Shown here: one piece after another, positions 24,062 through 32,335 of the stretch
How the letters are laid out: every line of letters starts with the position of its first letter
How positions within the stretch are numbered: the stretch's first letter is position 1
Assembly (NCBI RefSeq): GCF_003024195.1
Contig: NZ_KZ679055.1
Span: forward strand, 186,001-250,000
DNA length: 64,000 bases
Source: Streptomyces dioscori
GTDB lineage: Bacteria; Actinomycetota; Actinomycetes; Streptomycetales; Streptomycetaceae
Reading direction: 5' to 3'
Made by a program: the position numbers and the translations under genes
Notes under the pieces: model-generated
What the model was told of the DNA's origin: nothing
The model's database searches: none
What the model saw: only the letters and a program-made list of their open reading frames with translations

Positions 24062-24181
24062 CTGCGGGCCGGTGGGGGCTGAGCGCGCAGTTCCCCGCGC
24101 CCCTCAAAAGCGGGGCTGCGCCCCTGCTTTTGCCTTTGGGGGCGCGGGGAACTGCGCGGCCCGCCCCCACCGGACCCGCAG
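24062..24181. repeat. 120-bp near-palindrome built from the dispersed repeat
   Basis: Nested arms: CTGCGGGCCGGTGGGGGC (24062-24079) with its complement at 24163-24181; the 19-bp core inverted at 24085-24103 and direct at 24139-24157; an inner AAAAGC/GGGGC hairpin with TGC loop (24106-24131). It lies after the end of the second rpf-like gene and before the start of the first, both leftward, and would make a large terminator-like structure. Confidence 0.85.
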
Positions 24182-24203
24182 CCGAACGCAGATCCTCAGA
24201 CCG

Positions 24204-24839
24204 TCAGACCCTCAGCCGCTGTCCAGGCACGATGACATCGGGATCCCCACCGATGACGGCCCTGTTGGCCGCATACACGCGCTGCCACGTCGTCCCATGC
24301 CGCGCCGCGATACCGCTCAACGTGTCACCACTCCGAACGGTGTAGCCACCACGGGCCGAGCCACGCCCGGTGTGCCCCACCGACCGCTCCGGCGCCTTCG
24401 CCGACTTGGACGACTTGGAGGGCTTTGACGGCGCGGCCTTGCCGGTCGCACCCGACGCGGCCCCCGCCGGAGCGTTCCCCGACGCCCCCGCGCGCGCCGC
24501 GCAGGTCGGCCACGCGCCCCACCCCTGCGCACGCTGCAGCTTCGTAGCGACAGCGATCTGCTGCGCCTTGGACGCCTTGTCGGCCGTGGACGCGTAGGCC
24601 GTACCGCCGTACGCGCGCCAGGAACCGGCGGAGAACTGGAGCCCTCCGTAGTAACCGTTCCCGGTGTTGATGTGCCAGTTGCCGCCGCTCTCGCACTGGG
24701 CGATGCGGTCCCACACCCCACCGTCCGCCGCGACGGCGTTGCCGTTCGCGGCGAGCAGTCCGAGTGGGGCGAGCAGAGCCGCCCCGGCGAGAACCGCGGT
24801 CGTACGAGCCTTACGGGTGTTGTCGGCACATTCGGACAT
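24204..24839 (-). CDS. Secreted Rpf-like transglycosylase with C-terminal LysM
   Basis: 211 aa from the ATG at 24839 (SD GAGAGGG). A signal peptide ending ANGNAVAADG precedes the Rpf domain: DRIAQCESGGNWHINTGNGY, then GGLQFSAGSWRAYGGTAYAS, catalytic Glu in CESGG. A basic Ser/Lys/Ala linker leads to a LysM repeat (YTVRSGDTLSGIAARHG, ending DVIVPGQRLRV) that holds it to peptidoglycan. Same enzyme class as 23144 but with a different layout. A long 5' region with a candidate Crp site points to nutritional control, as known for rpf genes. Confidence 0.9.
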   Translation of the reverse strand: MSECADNTRKARTTAVLAGAALLAPLGLLAANGNAVAADGGVWDRIAQCESGGNWHINTGNGYYGGLQFSAGSWRAYGGTAYASTADKASKAQQIAVATKLQRAQGWGAWPTCAARAGASGNAPAGAASGATGKAAPSKPSKSSKSAKAPERSVGHTGRGSARGGYTVRSGDTLSGIAARHGTTWQRVYAANRAVIGGDPDVIVPGQRLRV

Positions 24840-25401
24840 GTATTTCCCTCTCGAAGGACCCGGGGTCCCCCGAGGCGGTACGGGACCGCCGCGTCTCGGC
24901 GCGGTCGCCCCGACCCGCCCCGTCCGCCGGAGGTGGTGCGGAGTACTGCGGGTGGTGCGAATGATGCAGGTGGTGCGTGTGGTGCGGGCGGCGGACGTAC
25001 CCGAGCGGTGCTCGCTGCACACGGCGGAGCAATGTAGAGAGGAAAGAGGTCCGGTATCAACCAACTCCTCGTCATTCCAGGCCAGTTCACCGTTACCGTA
25101 GGTATCATCGATTTTGAGCCACCCACTTCATTCGTGGATTTCCTGATTTGTCGACCATTGAGCCCGGTGATCTGTGACTCACGTCACCGGGTCAACTTCC
25201 GCGCTGATCAAGGGAGTTGGCGTGGAGTGACGGATTCCGCCGCCGGGTTCACCGTGTGCGCAGGATGGTTCGATTCCGTTCGCTCTGGGGCGTGACCCCC
25301 GCCACAGATCCTCCGTTGTCTTCTTCATGAGCCGGGAACCCCTCCGGTTCACGGACCGGGAGCCCCCGGCCACAACACGCACCGCACCCGAGGAGCCCCC
25401 C
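24840..25401. other. 562-bp divergent region upstream of the rpf-like gene
   Basis: No supported gene; the gene to the right starts at 25402 by SD. It holds the Crp-like palindrome (25163-25191), AT-rich patches (25045-25160) likely to carry promoters, and a pyrimidine-rich transcribed leader of the rpf-like gene with repeated GGTGGTGCG-type words near 24945-24985. I could not recognise the cyclic-di-AMP (ydaO) riboswitch that precedes some rpf genes. Confidence 0.5.
25163..25191. promoter_or_regulatory. Candidate Crp-binding site inside an inverted repeat
   Basis: CCCGGTGA (25163-25170) and TCACCGGG (25184-25191) are perfect inverted arms. Inside, GTGACTCACGTCAC (25174-25187) matches the Streptomyces Crp consensus GTG-N6-GNCAC exactly. 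It lies 335 nt before the rpf-like start and 215 nt before the 25402 start, so it could serve either. Confidence 0.45.
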
Positions 25402-26178
25402 GTGCCGCGCATGCTCGACGTCAGCGACGACGTACGCGCCGAGATCGGCGACGAAGAAGCCGACCGGCTGCTCGCCGGAGAGAACGCCCCGGGCAGTTAC
25501 GACTGCACGTCCTGCCGCACCCAGGGCGACTCCGAACAGGAGCGCACCAGCACCGTCCTGTTCATCGGCGACGAGACGGCCGTACTCGCGTTCGCCCACG
25601 CCACCTGCCTGCCCTCGCAGGTCGTCCAGGTGACCGAGGAGCAGCTGCAGGGCGCCGTCCGGTCCATCACCGGGGACGAGCGCCCCTCCGAGGCCCTGCC
25701 CGAGCAGGCCGTCCTCGGCGTCACCAGCGGACTCATCCTGCTCGGCGGCGAACTGCACCCCGCGCTCGTCGTCGAACCGACCGGGCGCATCGCCCGGCCG
25801 GGCACCACGGGAGGGGGCGGCGACGACTTCCTGCCGCTCCTCATCGAGCAGGGCTTCATGCCGGTCAGTCAGCTCACCGAGGTGCCGCCGGTGCTGCACG
25901 GCTGGTCCGTGCTGCTCGCGATGGGCCAGCTGCACGCGGTCCTGCAGCCCAGCAGCAGCGGCGGCTCGCCCGTCGCCTGGTGGCAGGCCCATCAGCCGCT
26001 CCAGGTCACCGACAGCTGGCGGGCGGCCGCCAACAAGCACCAGCAGGTGCTGCTGTTCGCGGCCCCGGTCGGCTCCATCGGCCGGCAGCCCCGCGAGGAC
26101 CTGCTGCGCGACGCCCTCGACAAGGCCGCGGTGGGCGGCCGACTGGTGGCGAGCGCGATGCCCCTCGCCGGCACCTGA
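25402..26178 (+). CDS. Conserved Streptomyces protein of unknown function
   Basis: 258 aa from GTG 25402, which has GAGGAG 6 nt upstream; the frame opens at 25327 without an SD. No signal peptide or membrane span. Near residue 30 is SYDCTSCRTQGDSEQERTS, a C-x2-C pair, followed by FIGDETAVLAFAHATC. Later segments (VVQVTEEQLQGAVRSI, LRDALDKAAVGGRLVASAM) look like alternating helices and strands. The same family is common in Streptomyces but I know no function. It stands alone, reading toward another unknown gene. Confidence 0.75.
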   Translation: MPRMLDVSDDVRAEIGDEEADRLLAGENAPGSYDCTSCRTQGDSEQERTSTVLFIGDETAVLAFAHATCLPSQVVQVTEEQLQGAVRSITGDERPSEALPEQAVLGVTSGLILLGGELHPALVVEPTGRIARPGTTGGGGDDFLPLLIEQGFMPVSQLTEVPPVLHGWSVLLAMGQLHAVLQPSSSGGSPVAWWQAHQPLQVTDSWRAAANKHQQVLLFAAPVGSIGRQPREDLLRDALDKAAVGGRLVASAMPLAGT

Positions 26179-26181
26179 CCG

Positions 26182-26260
26182 GCACCGGACCGGCACCGGA
26201 CCTGCGCCCGTCCCGCATCCGCCCCGTAGCCGTCCTGCAGCCGTCCTGCAGCCGTCCTGC
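26182..26260. repeat. Short tandem repeats between two hypothetical genes
   Basis: CGGCACCGGAC-type units directly after the stop at 26178, then three exact 11-bp units AGCCGTCCTGC at 26228-26260. They are in the 160-bp gap before the next gene. Confidence 0.65.
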
Positions 26261-26338
26261 ATTCGATCGACAGCGCTGTGACCTGCGAAAGCGGGCCGTC
26301 GGCCGCATCCGAAGGGCGGCGGGGTCGTTGGCACGTAC

Positions 26339-26833
26339 GTGTACACCTACGACACCCCCCGCCGCCCGCCCTACTCGTCACCGATCCCGGCCATGCGCCC
26401 GGCCCGGGACGCCACGGGCGGCTCTTCGGCCACCCCGATCTACGACGCGCTCTACGCGGAGTACCTCAGGACCTTCCGGGCCCTGCCGGGTGACCGCATC
26501 GGCGAGGAGGAGCTGGGCTTCACGGCTTTCGGGATCAGCCCGCACGGACAGGGGTCGCACGGATCGGGCCTGCCCGGATCAGGCCTGCACGCCTCCGGCC
26601 TGCCCGGATCGGGACTGCACAGCGCCGGCCTGCTCAGCAGCGGCTCGTACGGCTCAGGCGCGTACACGCCGACCGTGTACGGCATGCGGCAGGTCGCCGG
26701 GCAGCACCAGACGGGGTACGCGGCCACGCACCAGAGCCAGACGGTCACCTCCGTGTGGCAGCCGGTGGCACGGCAGCACGCCACGGGCCTGACACCGGCG
26801 GCGCTGCCGCCCGGCCCGCGCAGAGAACGCTGA
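26339..26833 (+). CDS. Low-complexity hypothetical protein with Gly-Ser-Leu repeats
   Basis: 164 aa from GTG 26339. The N-terminal 65 residues (MYTYDTPRRPPYSSPIPA, TPIYDALYAEYLRTF) look conserved and may form the functional part; Streptomyces has other small proteins with TPIYD motifs. Residues about 70-100 are a degenerate repeat, HGSGLPGSGLHASGLPGSGL and so on. The rest is rich in Gln, Thr and Tyr. No signal peptide or membrane span. No SD is evident before the GTG, so the start is uncertain. Function unknown. Confidence 0.6.
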   Translation: MYTYDTPRRPPYSSPIPAMRPARDATGGSSATPIYDALYAEYLRTFRALPGDRIGEEELGFTAFGISPHGQGSHGSGLPGSGLHASGLPGSGLHSAGLLSSGSYGSGAYTPTVYGMRQVAGQHQTGYAATHQSQTVTSVWQPVARQHATGLTPAALPPGPRRER

Positions 26834-26851
26834 CGCGAGCCGAACACGAAC

Positions 26852-26888
26852 GGGAGAGGGCCCCTGCTTCACGCAGGGGCCCTCTCCC
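26852..26888. terminator. Strong bidirectional terminator hairpin
   Basis: A perfect 16-bp stem, GGGAGAGGGCCCCTGC, with TTCAC loop, lies between the convergent genes ending at 26833 and 26927. It is the clearest terminator in the window and can serve both strands. Confidence 0.85.
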
Positions 26889-26926
26889 ATGTCCACCGTC
26901 CACGCACACCGCTCGCGCGGCGGCGG

Positions 26927-28396
26927 TTACTTCTTCTTGCCGCGCTTCTCGCGCACCCGCACCGAGATGTGGATCGGCGTGCCCTCGAAGCCGAACTCCT
27001 CGCGCAGACGGCGCTCCACGAACCGGCGGTAGCCGTGCTCGATGAAGCCCGAGGAGAAGAGCACGAACCGCGGCGGCTTGGTGCCCGCCTGCGTGCCGAA
27101 GAGGATGCGCGGCTGCTTGCCGCCCCGGATCGGGTGCGGGTGGGCGGCGACCAGCTCGCCCAGGAAGGCGTTCAGCCGACCCGTCGGGACACGCGCCTCC
27201 CAGCCCGCCAGCGCGGCCTCGATCGCCGGGACCAGCTTCTCCATGTGGCGGCCCGTACGCGCCGAGACGTTGACCCGCGGCGCCCACGCCACCTGGAGCA
27301 GCTCGGTGTCGATCTCCCGCTCCAGGTAGTAGCGGCGTTCCTCGTCGAGGGTGTCCCACTTGTTGAAGGCCAGCACGATCGCGCGGCCCGCCTCGACGGC
27401 CATCGTCACGATGCGCTGGTCCTGGACGCTGATGTTCTCGCTGGCGTCCAGCAGGATGACCGCGACCTCGGCCTTCTCGACGGCGGCGGCCGTGCGCAGC
27501 GAGGCGTAGTAGTCGGCGCCCTGCTGGAGGTGGACGCGCTTGCGGATACCGGCCGTGTCGACGAACTTCCAGGTGACACCGCCCAGCTCAATCAGCTCGT
27601 CGACCGGGTCGCGGGTGGTGCCGGCGATCTCGTTGACGACCACACGGTCCTCGCCGGCCACCTTGTTCAGGAGCGACGACTTGCCGACGTTCGGGCGGCC
27701 GATGAGCGCGATGCGGCGGGGGCCGCCGACCGCGATACCGAAGGTCTGCGCGGGCGCGTCGGGCAGCGCCTCCAGGACGGCGTCCAGCATGTCGCCGGTG
27801 CCGCGGCCGTGCAGCGCGGAGACGGGGTGCGGCTCGCCGAGCCCCAGCGACCAGAGGTACGAGGCGTCAGCCTCGCCGCTCAGGCCGTCGACCTTGTTGG
27901 CGCACAGCACGACGGGCTTGCCCGCCTTGCGCAGCAGCCGCACGACGGCCTCGTCGGTGTCGGTGGCGCCGACCTTGGCGTCGACGACGAAGACGACCGC
28001 GTCGGCCGCCTCGATGGCGAACTCGGCCTGCGCGGCCACGGACGCGTCGATGCCGAGGACGTCCTGCTCCCAGCCGCCGGTGTCGACGAGCTTGAAGCGG
28101 CGGCCCGCCCACTCGGCGTCGTAGGTGACGCGGTCGCGGGTGACGCCCGGCTTGTCCTCGACGACGGCCTCGCGGCGGCCGATGATGCGGTTCACCAGGG
28201 TCGACTTGCCGACGTTCGGCCGGCCGACGACGGCGAGGACCGGGAGCGGGCCGTGGCCCGCCGCCTCGATCGCGCCCTCGATGTCCTCGGCGTCGAAGCC
28301 CTCTTCCGCGGCGAGCTCCATGAACTCCGCGTACTCGGCATCGCCAAGCGCCCCGTGCTCGTGCTCCGAGCCGTCGGGCTGGATCTGGTCGTTCAT
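26927..28396 (-). CDS. der: Ribosome-assembly GTPase Der (EngA)
   Basis: 489 aa from the ATG at 28396 (GAGGT about 10 nt upstream). Two tandem GTPase domains: first P-loop VVGRPNVGKSTLVNR near residue 58 with DTGGWE switch; second LIGRPNVGKSSLLNK near 230 with DTAGIRKR. NKVD and NKWD base-recognition motifs are present. The C-terminal KH-like domain ends in a basic tail (REKRGKKK). An acidic N-terminal extension of about 50 residues (DGSEHEHGALGDAEYAEF) is usual in actinobacteria. It acts in 50S ribosome maturation. Downstream of cmk and plsC on the same strand. Confidence 0.95.
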   Translation of the reverse strand: MNDQIQPDGSEHEHGALGDAEYAEFMELAAEEGFDAEDIEGAIEAAGHGPLPVLAVVGRPNVGKSTLVNRIIGRREAVVEDKPGVTRDRVTYDAEWAGRRFKLVDTGGWEQDVLGIDASVAAQAEFAIEAADAVVFVVDAKVGATDTDEAVVRLLRKAGKPVVLCANKVDGLSGEADASYLWSLGLGEPHPVSALHGRGTGDMLDAVLEALPDAPAQTFGIAVGGPRRIALIGRPNVGKSSLLNKVAGEDRVVVNEIAGTTRDPVDELIELGGVTWKFVDTAGIRKRVHLQQGADYYASLRTAAAVEKAEVAVILLDASENISVQDQRIVTMAVEAGRAIVLAFNKWDTLDEERRYYLEREIDTELLQVAWAPRVNVSARTGRHMEKLVPAIEAALAGWEARVPTGRLNAFLGELVAAHPHPIRGGKQPRILFGTQAGTKPPRFVLFSSGFIEHGYRRFVERRLREEFGFEGTPIHISVRVREKRGKKK

Positions 28397-28477
28397 GAAG
28401 TCCGTACCTCGTTCATCGTGGTGATCGGTGGAACCGCCCGTATCGGACGATCCACTACTCAAGTACTCAAGTGTTAC

Positions 28478-29137
28478 TCAGCGCCCGGTGAGACGCCTGG
28501 CGTTTTCCAGGTGCGCGGAGAGCTGCTTCTGGATGCGCACGGTCGCCTCGTCGAGCGCCTTGCGCGTACGCCGTCCGCTGCCGTCGCCCGCCTCGAAGGG
28601 GTCGCCGAAGACGACGTCGACCCGGCTGCGCAGCGGGGGCAGCTGCTTTATCAGCCGTCCGCGCCGCTCGGTGCTGCCCAGGACGGCGACCGGCACGATC
28701 GGGGCCCCGCTGCGGACCGCGAAGTAGGAGAGACCGGCGCGCAGCGAGGCGAAGTCTCCCTCGCCACGGGTGCCCTCGGGGAAGATTCCGAGGACGCCGC
28801 CGTCGTCCAGGACGCCCAGCGCCCGGGTGATCGCGCTGCGGTCGGCGATCGTGCGGTCCACCTTCACCTGCCCGATGGCGAGCAGGAAGGGGTCCAGCGG
28901 GCCGACGAACGCCTCTTTCTTGATCAGGAAGTGCGTGGGCCGGGGTGCCACCCCCATGACCATCGGGCCGTCGATCATGTGGGAGTGGTTGACGGCGAGG
29001 ATCGCCGCACCGCTCGCCGGAACCCGCCAGGCCCCGAGGACGCGCGGCTTCCACAGTCCGTACATCAGGCCGACGCCGATACGGCGGCCGACGTCGGCCC
29101 GCCGGGCTGTCGGCGCTGCGTTCGGAGCTTCGCTCAC
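28478..29137 (-). CDS. plsC: 1-acyl-sn-glycerol-3-phosphate acyltransferase (PlsC family)
   Basis: 219 aa from GTG 29137, which overlaps the cmk stop by 4 nt. Acyltransferase motifs: NHSHMIDGP (HX4D catalytic), FLIKKEAFVGPLDPFLLAIG, and FPEGTRGEGD. One amphipathic or membrane segment near residues 20-50. It transfers a fatty acyl chain to lysophosphatidic acid in membrane lipid synthesis, or to a related acceptor. It sits between cmk and der, an arrangement common in Streptomyces. Confidence 0.9.
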   Translation of the reverse strand: MSEAPNAAPTARRADVGRRIGVGLMYGLWKPRVLGAWRVPASGAAILAVNHSHMIDGPMVMGVAPRPTHFLIKKEAFVGPLDPFLLAIGQVKVDRTIADRSAITRALGVLDDGGVLGIFPEGTRGEGDFASLRAGLSYFAVRSGAPIVPVAVLGSTERRGRLIKQLPPLRSRVDVVFGDPFEAGDGSGRRTRKALDEATVRIQKQLSAHLENARRLTGR

Positions 29138-29829
29138 TTCGCGGCCCGCTTCTCCTCGACGAGGGTGACGACGCACTCGATGACCTGCTGGAGCGTGAGG
29201 TCGGAGGTGTCCACCTCGACCGCGTCGTCCGCCTTCGCGAGCGGGGAGGTCTTGCGGGTGGAGTCGGCGGTGTCCCGTTTGATGAGCGCCTCGCGGGTGG
29301 CGGCGACGTCGGCGCCCTTCAGCTCACCGCTGCGGCGGGCGGCGCGGGCCTCCGGCGAGGCGGTGAGGAAGATCTTGAGGTCGGCGTCGGGCAGCACGGT
29401 CGTACCGATGTCCCGGCCCTCGACGACGATGCCCTGTCCGGCCGCCGAGGCGATCGAGCGCTGCAGCTCGGTGATCCGGGCGCGCACCTCGGGGACGGCG
29501 CTGACCGCGCTGACCTTCGAGGTGACCTCCTGGGTGCGGATGGGGCCCGCGACATCCGTGCCGTCGACCGTGATGGCGGGCGCCGCCGGGTCCGTACCGG
29601 ACACGATGTCGGGCTTGCCGGCCGCGTCCGCGATGGAGGCGGGGTCGGCGATGTCGATGCCGTTGTTCACCATCCACCAGGTGATCGCCCGGTACTGGGC
29701 GCCCGTGTCCAGGTAGCTCAGGCCGAGCTGCGCCGCGACGGCCTTCGAGGTGCTCGACTTGCCGGTGCCGGAGGGACCGTCGATGGCGACAATCACGGCC
29801 GGGGTGGTCCGGGCGTCGGTGGATTCCAC
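29134..29829 (-). CDS. cmk: Cytidylate kinase
   Basis: 231 aa with GTG 29829 as start (AGGAAGG about 11 nt upstream); GTG 29841 is an alternative four codons earlier. The P-loop VAIDGPSGTGKSSTSKAVA is near residue 12, followed by LSYLDTGAQYRAITWWMVNN and VVEGRDIGTTVLPDADLKIF, the CMP-binding region. It phosphorylates CMP and dCMP to diphosphates. It overlaps plsC. A repeat-rich stretch and the signalling island separate it from tyrA. Confidence 0.94.
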   Translation of the reverse strand: MESTDARTTPAVIVAIDGPSGTGKSSTSKAVAAQLGLSYLDTGAQYRAITWWMVNNGIDIADPASIADAAGKPDIVSGTDPAAPAITVDGTDVAGPIRTQEVTSKVSAVSAVPEVRARITELQRSIASAAGQGIVVEGRDIGTTVLPDADLKIFLTASPEARAARRSGELKGADVAATREALIKRDTADSTRKTSPLAKADDAVEVDTSDLTLQQVIECVVTLVEEKRAAK

Positions 29830-29939
29830 GGGTGCGGACACCTTCCTGGTACGGGGTACTGGCTGGTTCGGGCACGAGCGCGCCCCGAACAAGGTTACTG
29901 GCTCCCCGGGCCCCGGCTTACGGACCCCGCGGCGCCCCG

Positions 29940-30080
29940 GCCCGCGCCCCCGCCGCCACCTCCGCCGCCACCTCCGCTGCCGCCACCGTCACCGCGTCCC
30001 TCGCCGCGTCCCTCGTCACCTCCGTCGCCGTGTCCCTCGTCACCTTCGTCGCCACCTCCGTCGCCGATTCCGTGACCGCC
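29940..30080. repeat. Degenerate GC-rich tandem repeat between kinase and cmk genes
   Basis: Units such as CCGCCACCTCC, CGTCCCTCGCCG, CGTCCCTCGTCACCTCCGTCG recur from 29945 to 30080. Read on the minus strand this is a GTGACGAGGGAC-like purine-rich array. It starts directly after the stop of the kinase gene (30085) and fills most of the 255-bp gap to the cmk start (29830-30084). An alternative frame would read VTRDTATEVTRDAARDAV, but nothing supports translation. Confidence 0.6.
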
Positions 30081-30084
30081 TTCG

Positions 30085-31404
30085 TCAGTGTCCCTGCGCC
30101 AGGTTCACGACGATCACCAGGACCAGGACCGCCACCAGGATGGTCAGCCCCAGGGCGAGAGGCCGTCCGGTGTCCGGCAGCCAGGTCGGTGCCTGCCGCG
30201 ACGGCGGCCCGGCCTGTTCCCGCCGCCGCTGCCGCCGCTTCTGCTGCGTCGGGTGCACCGGCTGCACCGGCTGCATCAGGTGCATCTGTTTCGTCTGCCT
30301 CGACGCGGCGGAGGCGGCCGACGGATTCGGCCCGGTCGGTGAGGTGTCGTTGAACACGTCGTGCCCCGTGACCGCGGCCCGCGCGCACCAGGGGCAGGTG
30401 GTCAGATGGGAGCCGTGGCTGTGCCGCGGCCGGTCGGGGCAGACCCGGGCCAGGCGGCGTTCCTCGTCGAGGGCGCGCAGCCAGTCCTGTGCCTGGGGCC
30501 GGGCGGCCGGGTGGGTGACACCGGGGCCGAAGGCGCGGCGGGCGAGGGCGAGCAGTGCGGGCGGCAGGATCGTCGGGTCGACGACACCGCGCGGGACGAT
30601 CACACAGCCGGGTGCGGCGACGTAGGAGCGGCTGGCCGCGATGTTGTCCTTGACCGTCGTCTCGGACTCGCTGTCGCGCGGCACGCCTCCGAAGGGGTGG
30701 TTCCCGGCGGTCAGGAGCTGGTAGATCAGCACAGCGAGGGCGAAGTCGTCGCTCTGCCGGGTGGCGGGGCCGCCCGCCAGCCGTTCCGGGGCGGCGTAGT
30801 CGGCGGTCTGCATCAGACAGGGGAACTCCTCGTGCGTCGCCGGGTCGGTGAAGGCGATGGAGTCGCAGTCGAGGAAGGTGACGAAGCCGTTGGCGTCGAC
30901 CACCACGTTGTTGCTGGAGAAGTCGCCGACGACCAGACCTTCGTAATGCATCCGGGCGGTCATGAAGGCGAGGTTCCAGCCGACGCCGAGCATGAACCGC
31001 CAGTCGGTGCGCTCCGGGAACAGCCGCAGTCGCTGGGCGCGGGTGAAGAGGCCGACGAGCTGGACGTGCCCCGGCTCGCCGAACCGGCGCATCGCGTAGC
31101 CGAGGAACTCTCCCCCGGCGCCCCGGGCCACCGCCGTGGGCCAGGCCAGTTCCGGCGGCTGGCCGGGGCCGATGGGGCGGCCGCCGAGCGGGGTCAGGGT
31201 CAGCATGCGTTCCAGGCGGCGCTCCTGTTCCGCGCCGGGCGGCTCGCGGTAGAGCTTGACCACGATCTGCCGGTGGTCGGCGACGGGGTAGACGGCAGCC
31301 TGTCCGCCTCCCTTGAGCGGTTGCGGGCCGAGCGTCACCCGCCGTCCGTCGAGGAGGACACGCTGCCCTGTCGGGGCCGTCACGAGCCGGGCCCCGTCAC
31401 CCAC
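30085..31404 (-). CDS. Atypical protein kinase with zinc-ribbon cysteines and C-terminal membrane anchor
   Basis: 439 aa, GTG 31404. Kinase fold: nucleotide Lys in VVKLYREP (K50); catalytic loop VVGDFSSNNVVVD (D161) replaces HRD; metal loop FLDCDSI replaces DFG; DYAAPERLAGG and SDDFALAVLIYQLL follow. About residues 338-355 hold CPDRPRHSHGSHLTTCPWC, a probable zinc ribbon. A Gln/His/Arg-rich linker leads to a membrane helix near 418-434. This is the kinase type that accompanies vWA and PP2C proteins in TerY-phosphorylation triads. It is last in the leftward island order and probably phosphorylates the vWA partner. Confidence 0.82.
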   Translation of the reverse strand: MGDGARLVTAPTGQRVLLDGRRVTLGPQPLKGGGQAAVYPVADHRQIVVKLYREPPGAEQERRLERMLTLTPLGGRPIGPGQPPELAWPTAVARGAGGEFLGYAMRRFGEPGHVQLVGLFTRAQRLRLFPERTDWRFMLGVGWNLAFMTARMHYEGLVVGDFSSNNVVVDANGFVTFLDCDSIAFTDPATHEEFPCLMQTADYAAPERLAGGPATRQSDDFALAVLIYQLLTAGNHPFGGVPRDSESETTVKDNIAASRSYVAAPGCVIVPRGVVDPTILPPALLALARRAFGPGVTHPAARPQAQDWLRALDEERRLARVCPDRPRHSHGSHLTTCPWCARAAVTGHDVFNDTSPTGPNPSAASAASRQTKQMHLMQPVQPVHPTQQKRRQRRREQAGPPSRQAPTWLPDTGRPLALGLTILVAVLVLVIVVNLAQGH

Positions 31405-31492
31405 GGGCCGGAGTCCGTACCGCTGGAATCCCGGCGGCCGACGCCCCGACGACCGGCGCCCCGACGACCGGGATCCGGACCGCCGCCCCGGC

Positions 31493-32287
31493 TCATGCGC
31501 TCACCGCCCTGCCGGTGCTGCCCGTTCTGACCGCCCGGAGCAGTGTCTTGTCGTCGGCGTTGAGGGCGGTCAGCCGGTCGGAGCGCAGCAGCGCCGCCAG
31601 GTCGTCCTCGTCCCCCTCGGGGTCGTCGCCCGGGGTGTCCAGGGACCGCAGGACGGCCGAGGTGAAGGAGGCGTTCGGTACCGGCGGCCGGCCGCCGAGC
31701 GCGGCCTGGGCGAGCCCGTCGGTGGACAGGAGCACCCCGTCGACGCCCTCGTCGAGTACACAGGCGGTGCTCACCCTGTCCTCGGCCCCGGGCGAGGTGA
31801 GGAAGACGGTCTCGTTGCTGTACTCACTGACGGCGGCGGGCCGCGGCAGCAGATGGAACTGCCGCTCCCCGTCACCGGTGCGGCCCGCCCGCAGGACGAC
31901 GAAGCCGTCGCCGACCGAGAGGTGGCCGAGCCAGGCGGGAGTGAGGACCACCACCGTGAGGGTGGTGGCGAAGTCGTACGCCTCTCCCCCGGTGCGGTGC
32001 AGGAACTCCTCGCAGACCTCGCGGAAGGTCTCGGTCAGCAGGGTGTGGACGGCCTCGCCGGGCGGGCAGCGCCGGTCGGCCCGGCGGGCGAAGTGCTCGG
32101 TGGCCAGCTCGACCGCCAGCCGGGCCCCCTCGTCGGACCGGCTGCGGCTGCCCGCCCCGTCCGCGACCGCCAGCACGGTGGCGTCATCCGCGTCGGCATG
32201 CCCCCAGGCGTCCTGGCACGGCGCCCCGCTCCGCCGGTGCCGGTACCCCTCGACACTCAGCCCGTGCACCCGCCACGCCCCATTCAC
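31493..32287 (-). CDS. PP2C-type protein phosphatase
   Basis: 264 aa, GTG 32287. Metal-binding PP2C motifs: VLAVADGAGSRSRSDEGARL near residue 38-57 (the Asp-Gly), VGDGFVVLRAG near 125, and LLSTDGLAQAALGG near 190. The SRSRSDEGA form marks the PP2C branch found with vWA and kinase partners. It is cytosolic with no sensor domain and would reverse phosphorylation by the neighbouring kinase. A 157-bp repeat-rich gap separates it from the vWA gene. Confidence 0.88.
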   Translation of the reverse strand: MNGAWRVHGLSVEGYRHRRSGAPCQDAWGHADADDATVLAVADGAGSRSRSDEGARLAVELATEHFARRADRRCPPGEAVHTLLTETFREVCEEFLHRTGGEAYDFATTLTVVVLTPAWLGHLSVGDGFVVLRAGRTGDGERQFHLLPRPAAVSEYSNETVFLTSPGAEDRVSTACVLDEGVDGVLLSTDGLAQAALGGRPPVPNASFTSAVLRSLDTPGDDPEGDEDDLAALLRSDRLTALNADDKTLLRAVRTGSTGRAVSA

Positions 32288-32335
32288 GCCGTCACCCCGC
32301 TCCGGTCGCCCACCCCGCGCATGCCTCCTGTCCCC

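Noticed and set aside
24840..25330. Cyclic-di-AMP (ydaO) riboswitch before the rpf-like gene
   Set aside because: Known upstream of some Streptomyces rpf genes, but I could not find its conserved core here by eye. A covariance-model search with the ydaO/yuaA family would settle it.
26969..29716. 915-aa frame antisense to der, plsC and cmk
   Set aside because: Antisense to three well-conserved genes. No SD or motif; length is due to scarce stops opposite GC-rich codons.
29918..30388. Alternative minus frame through the repeat after the kinase gene
   Set aside because: Ala/Thr/Val repeat peptide with no SD or homology; the kinase frame continues to a membrane helix and its own stop.
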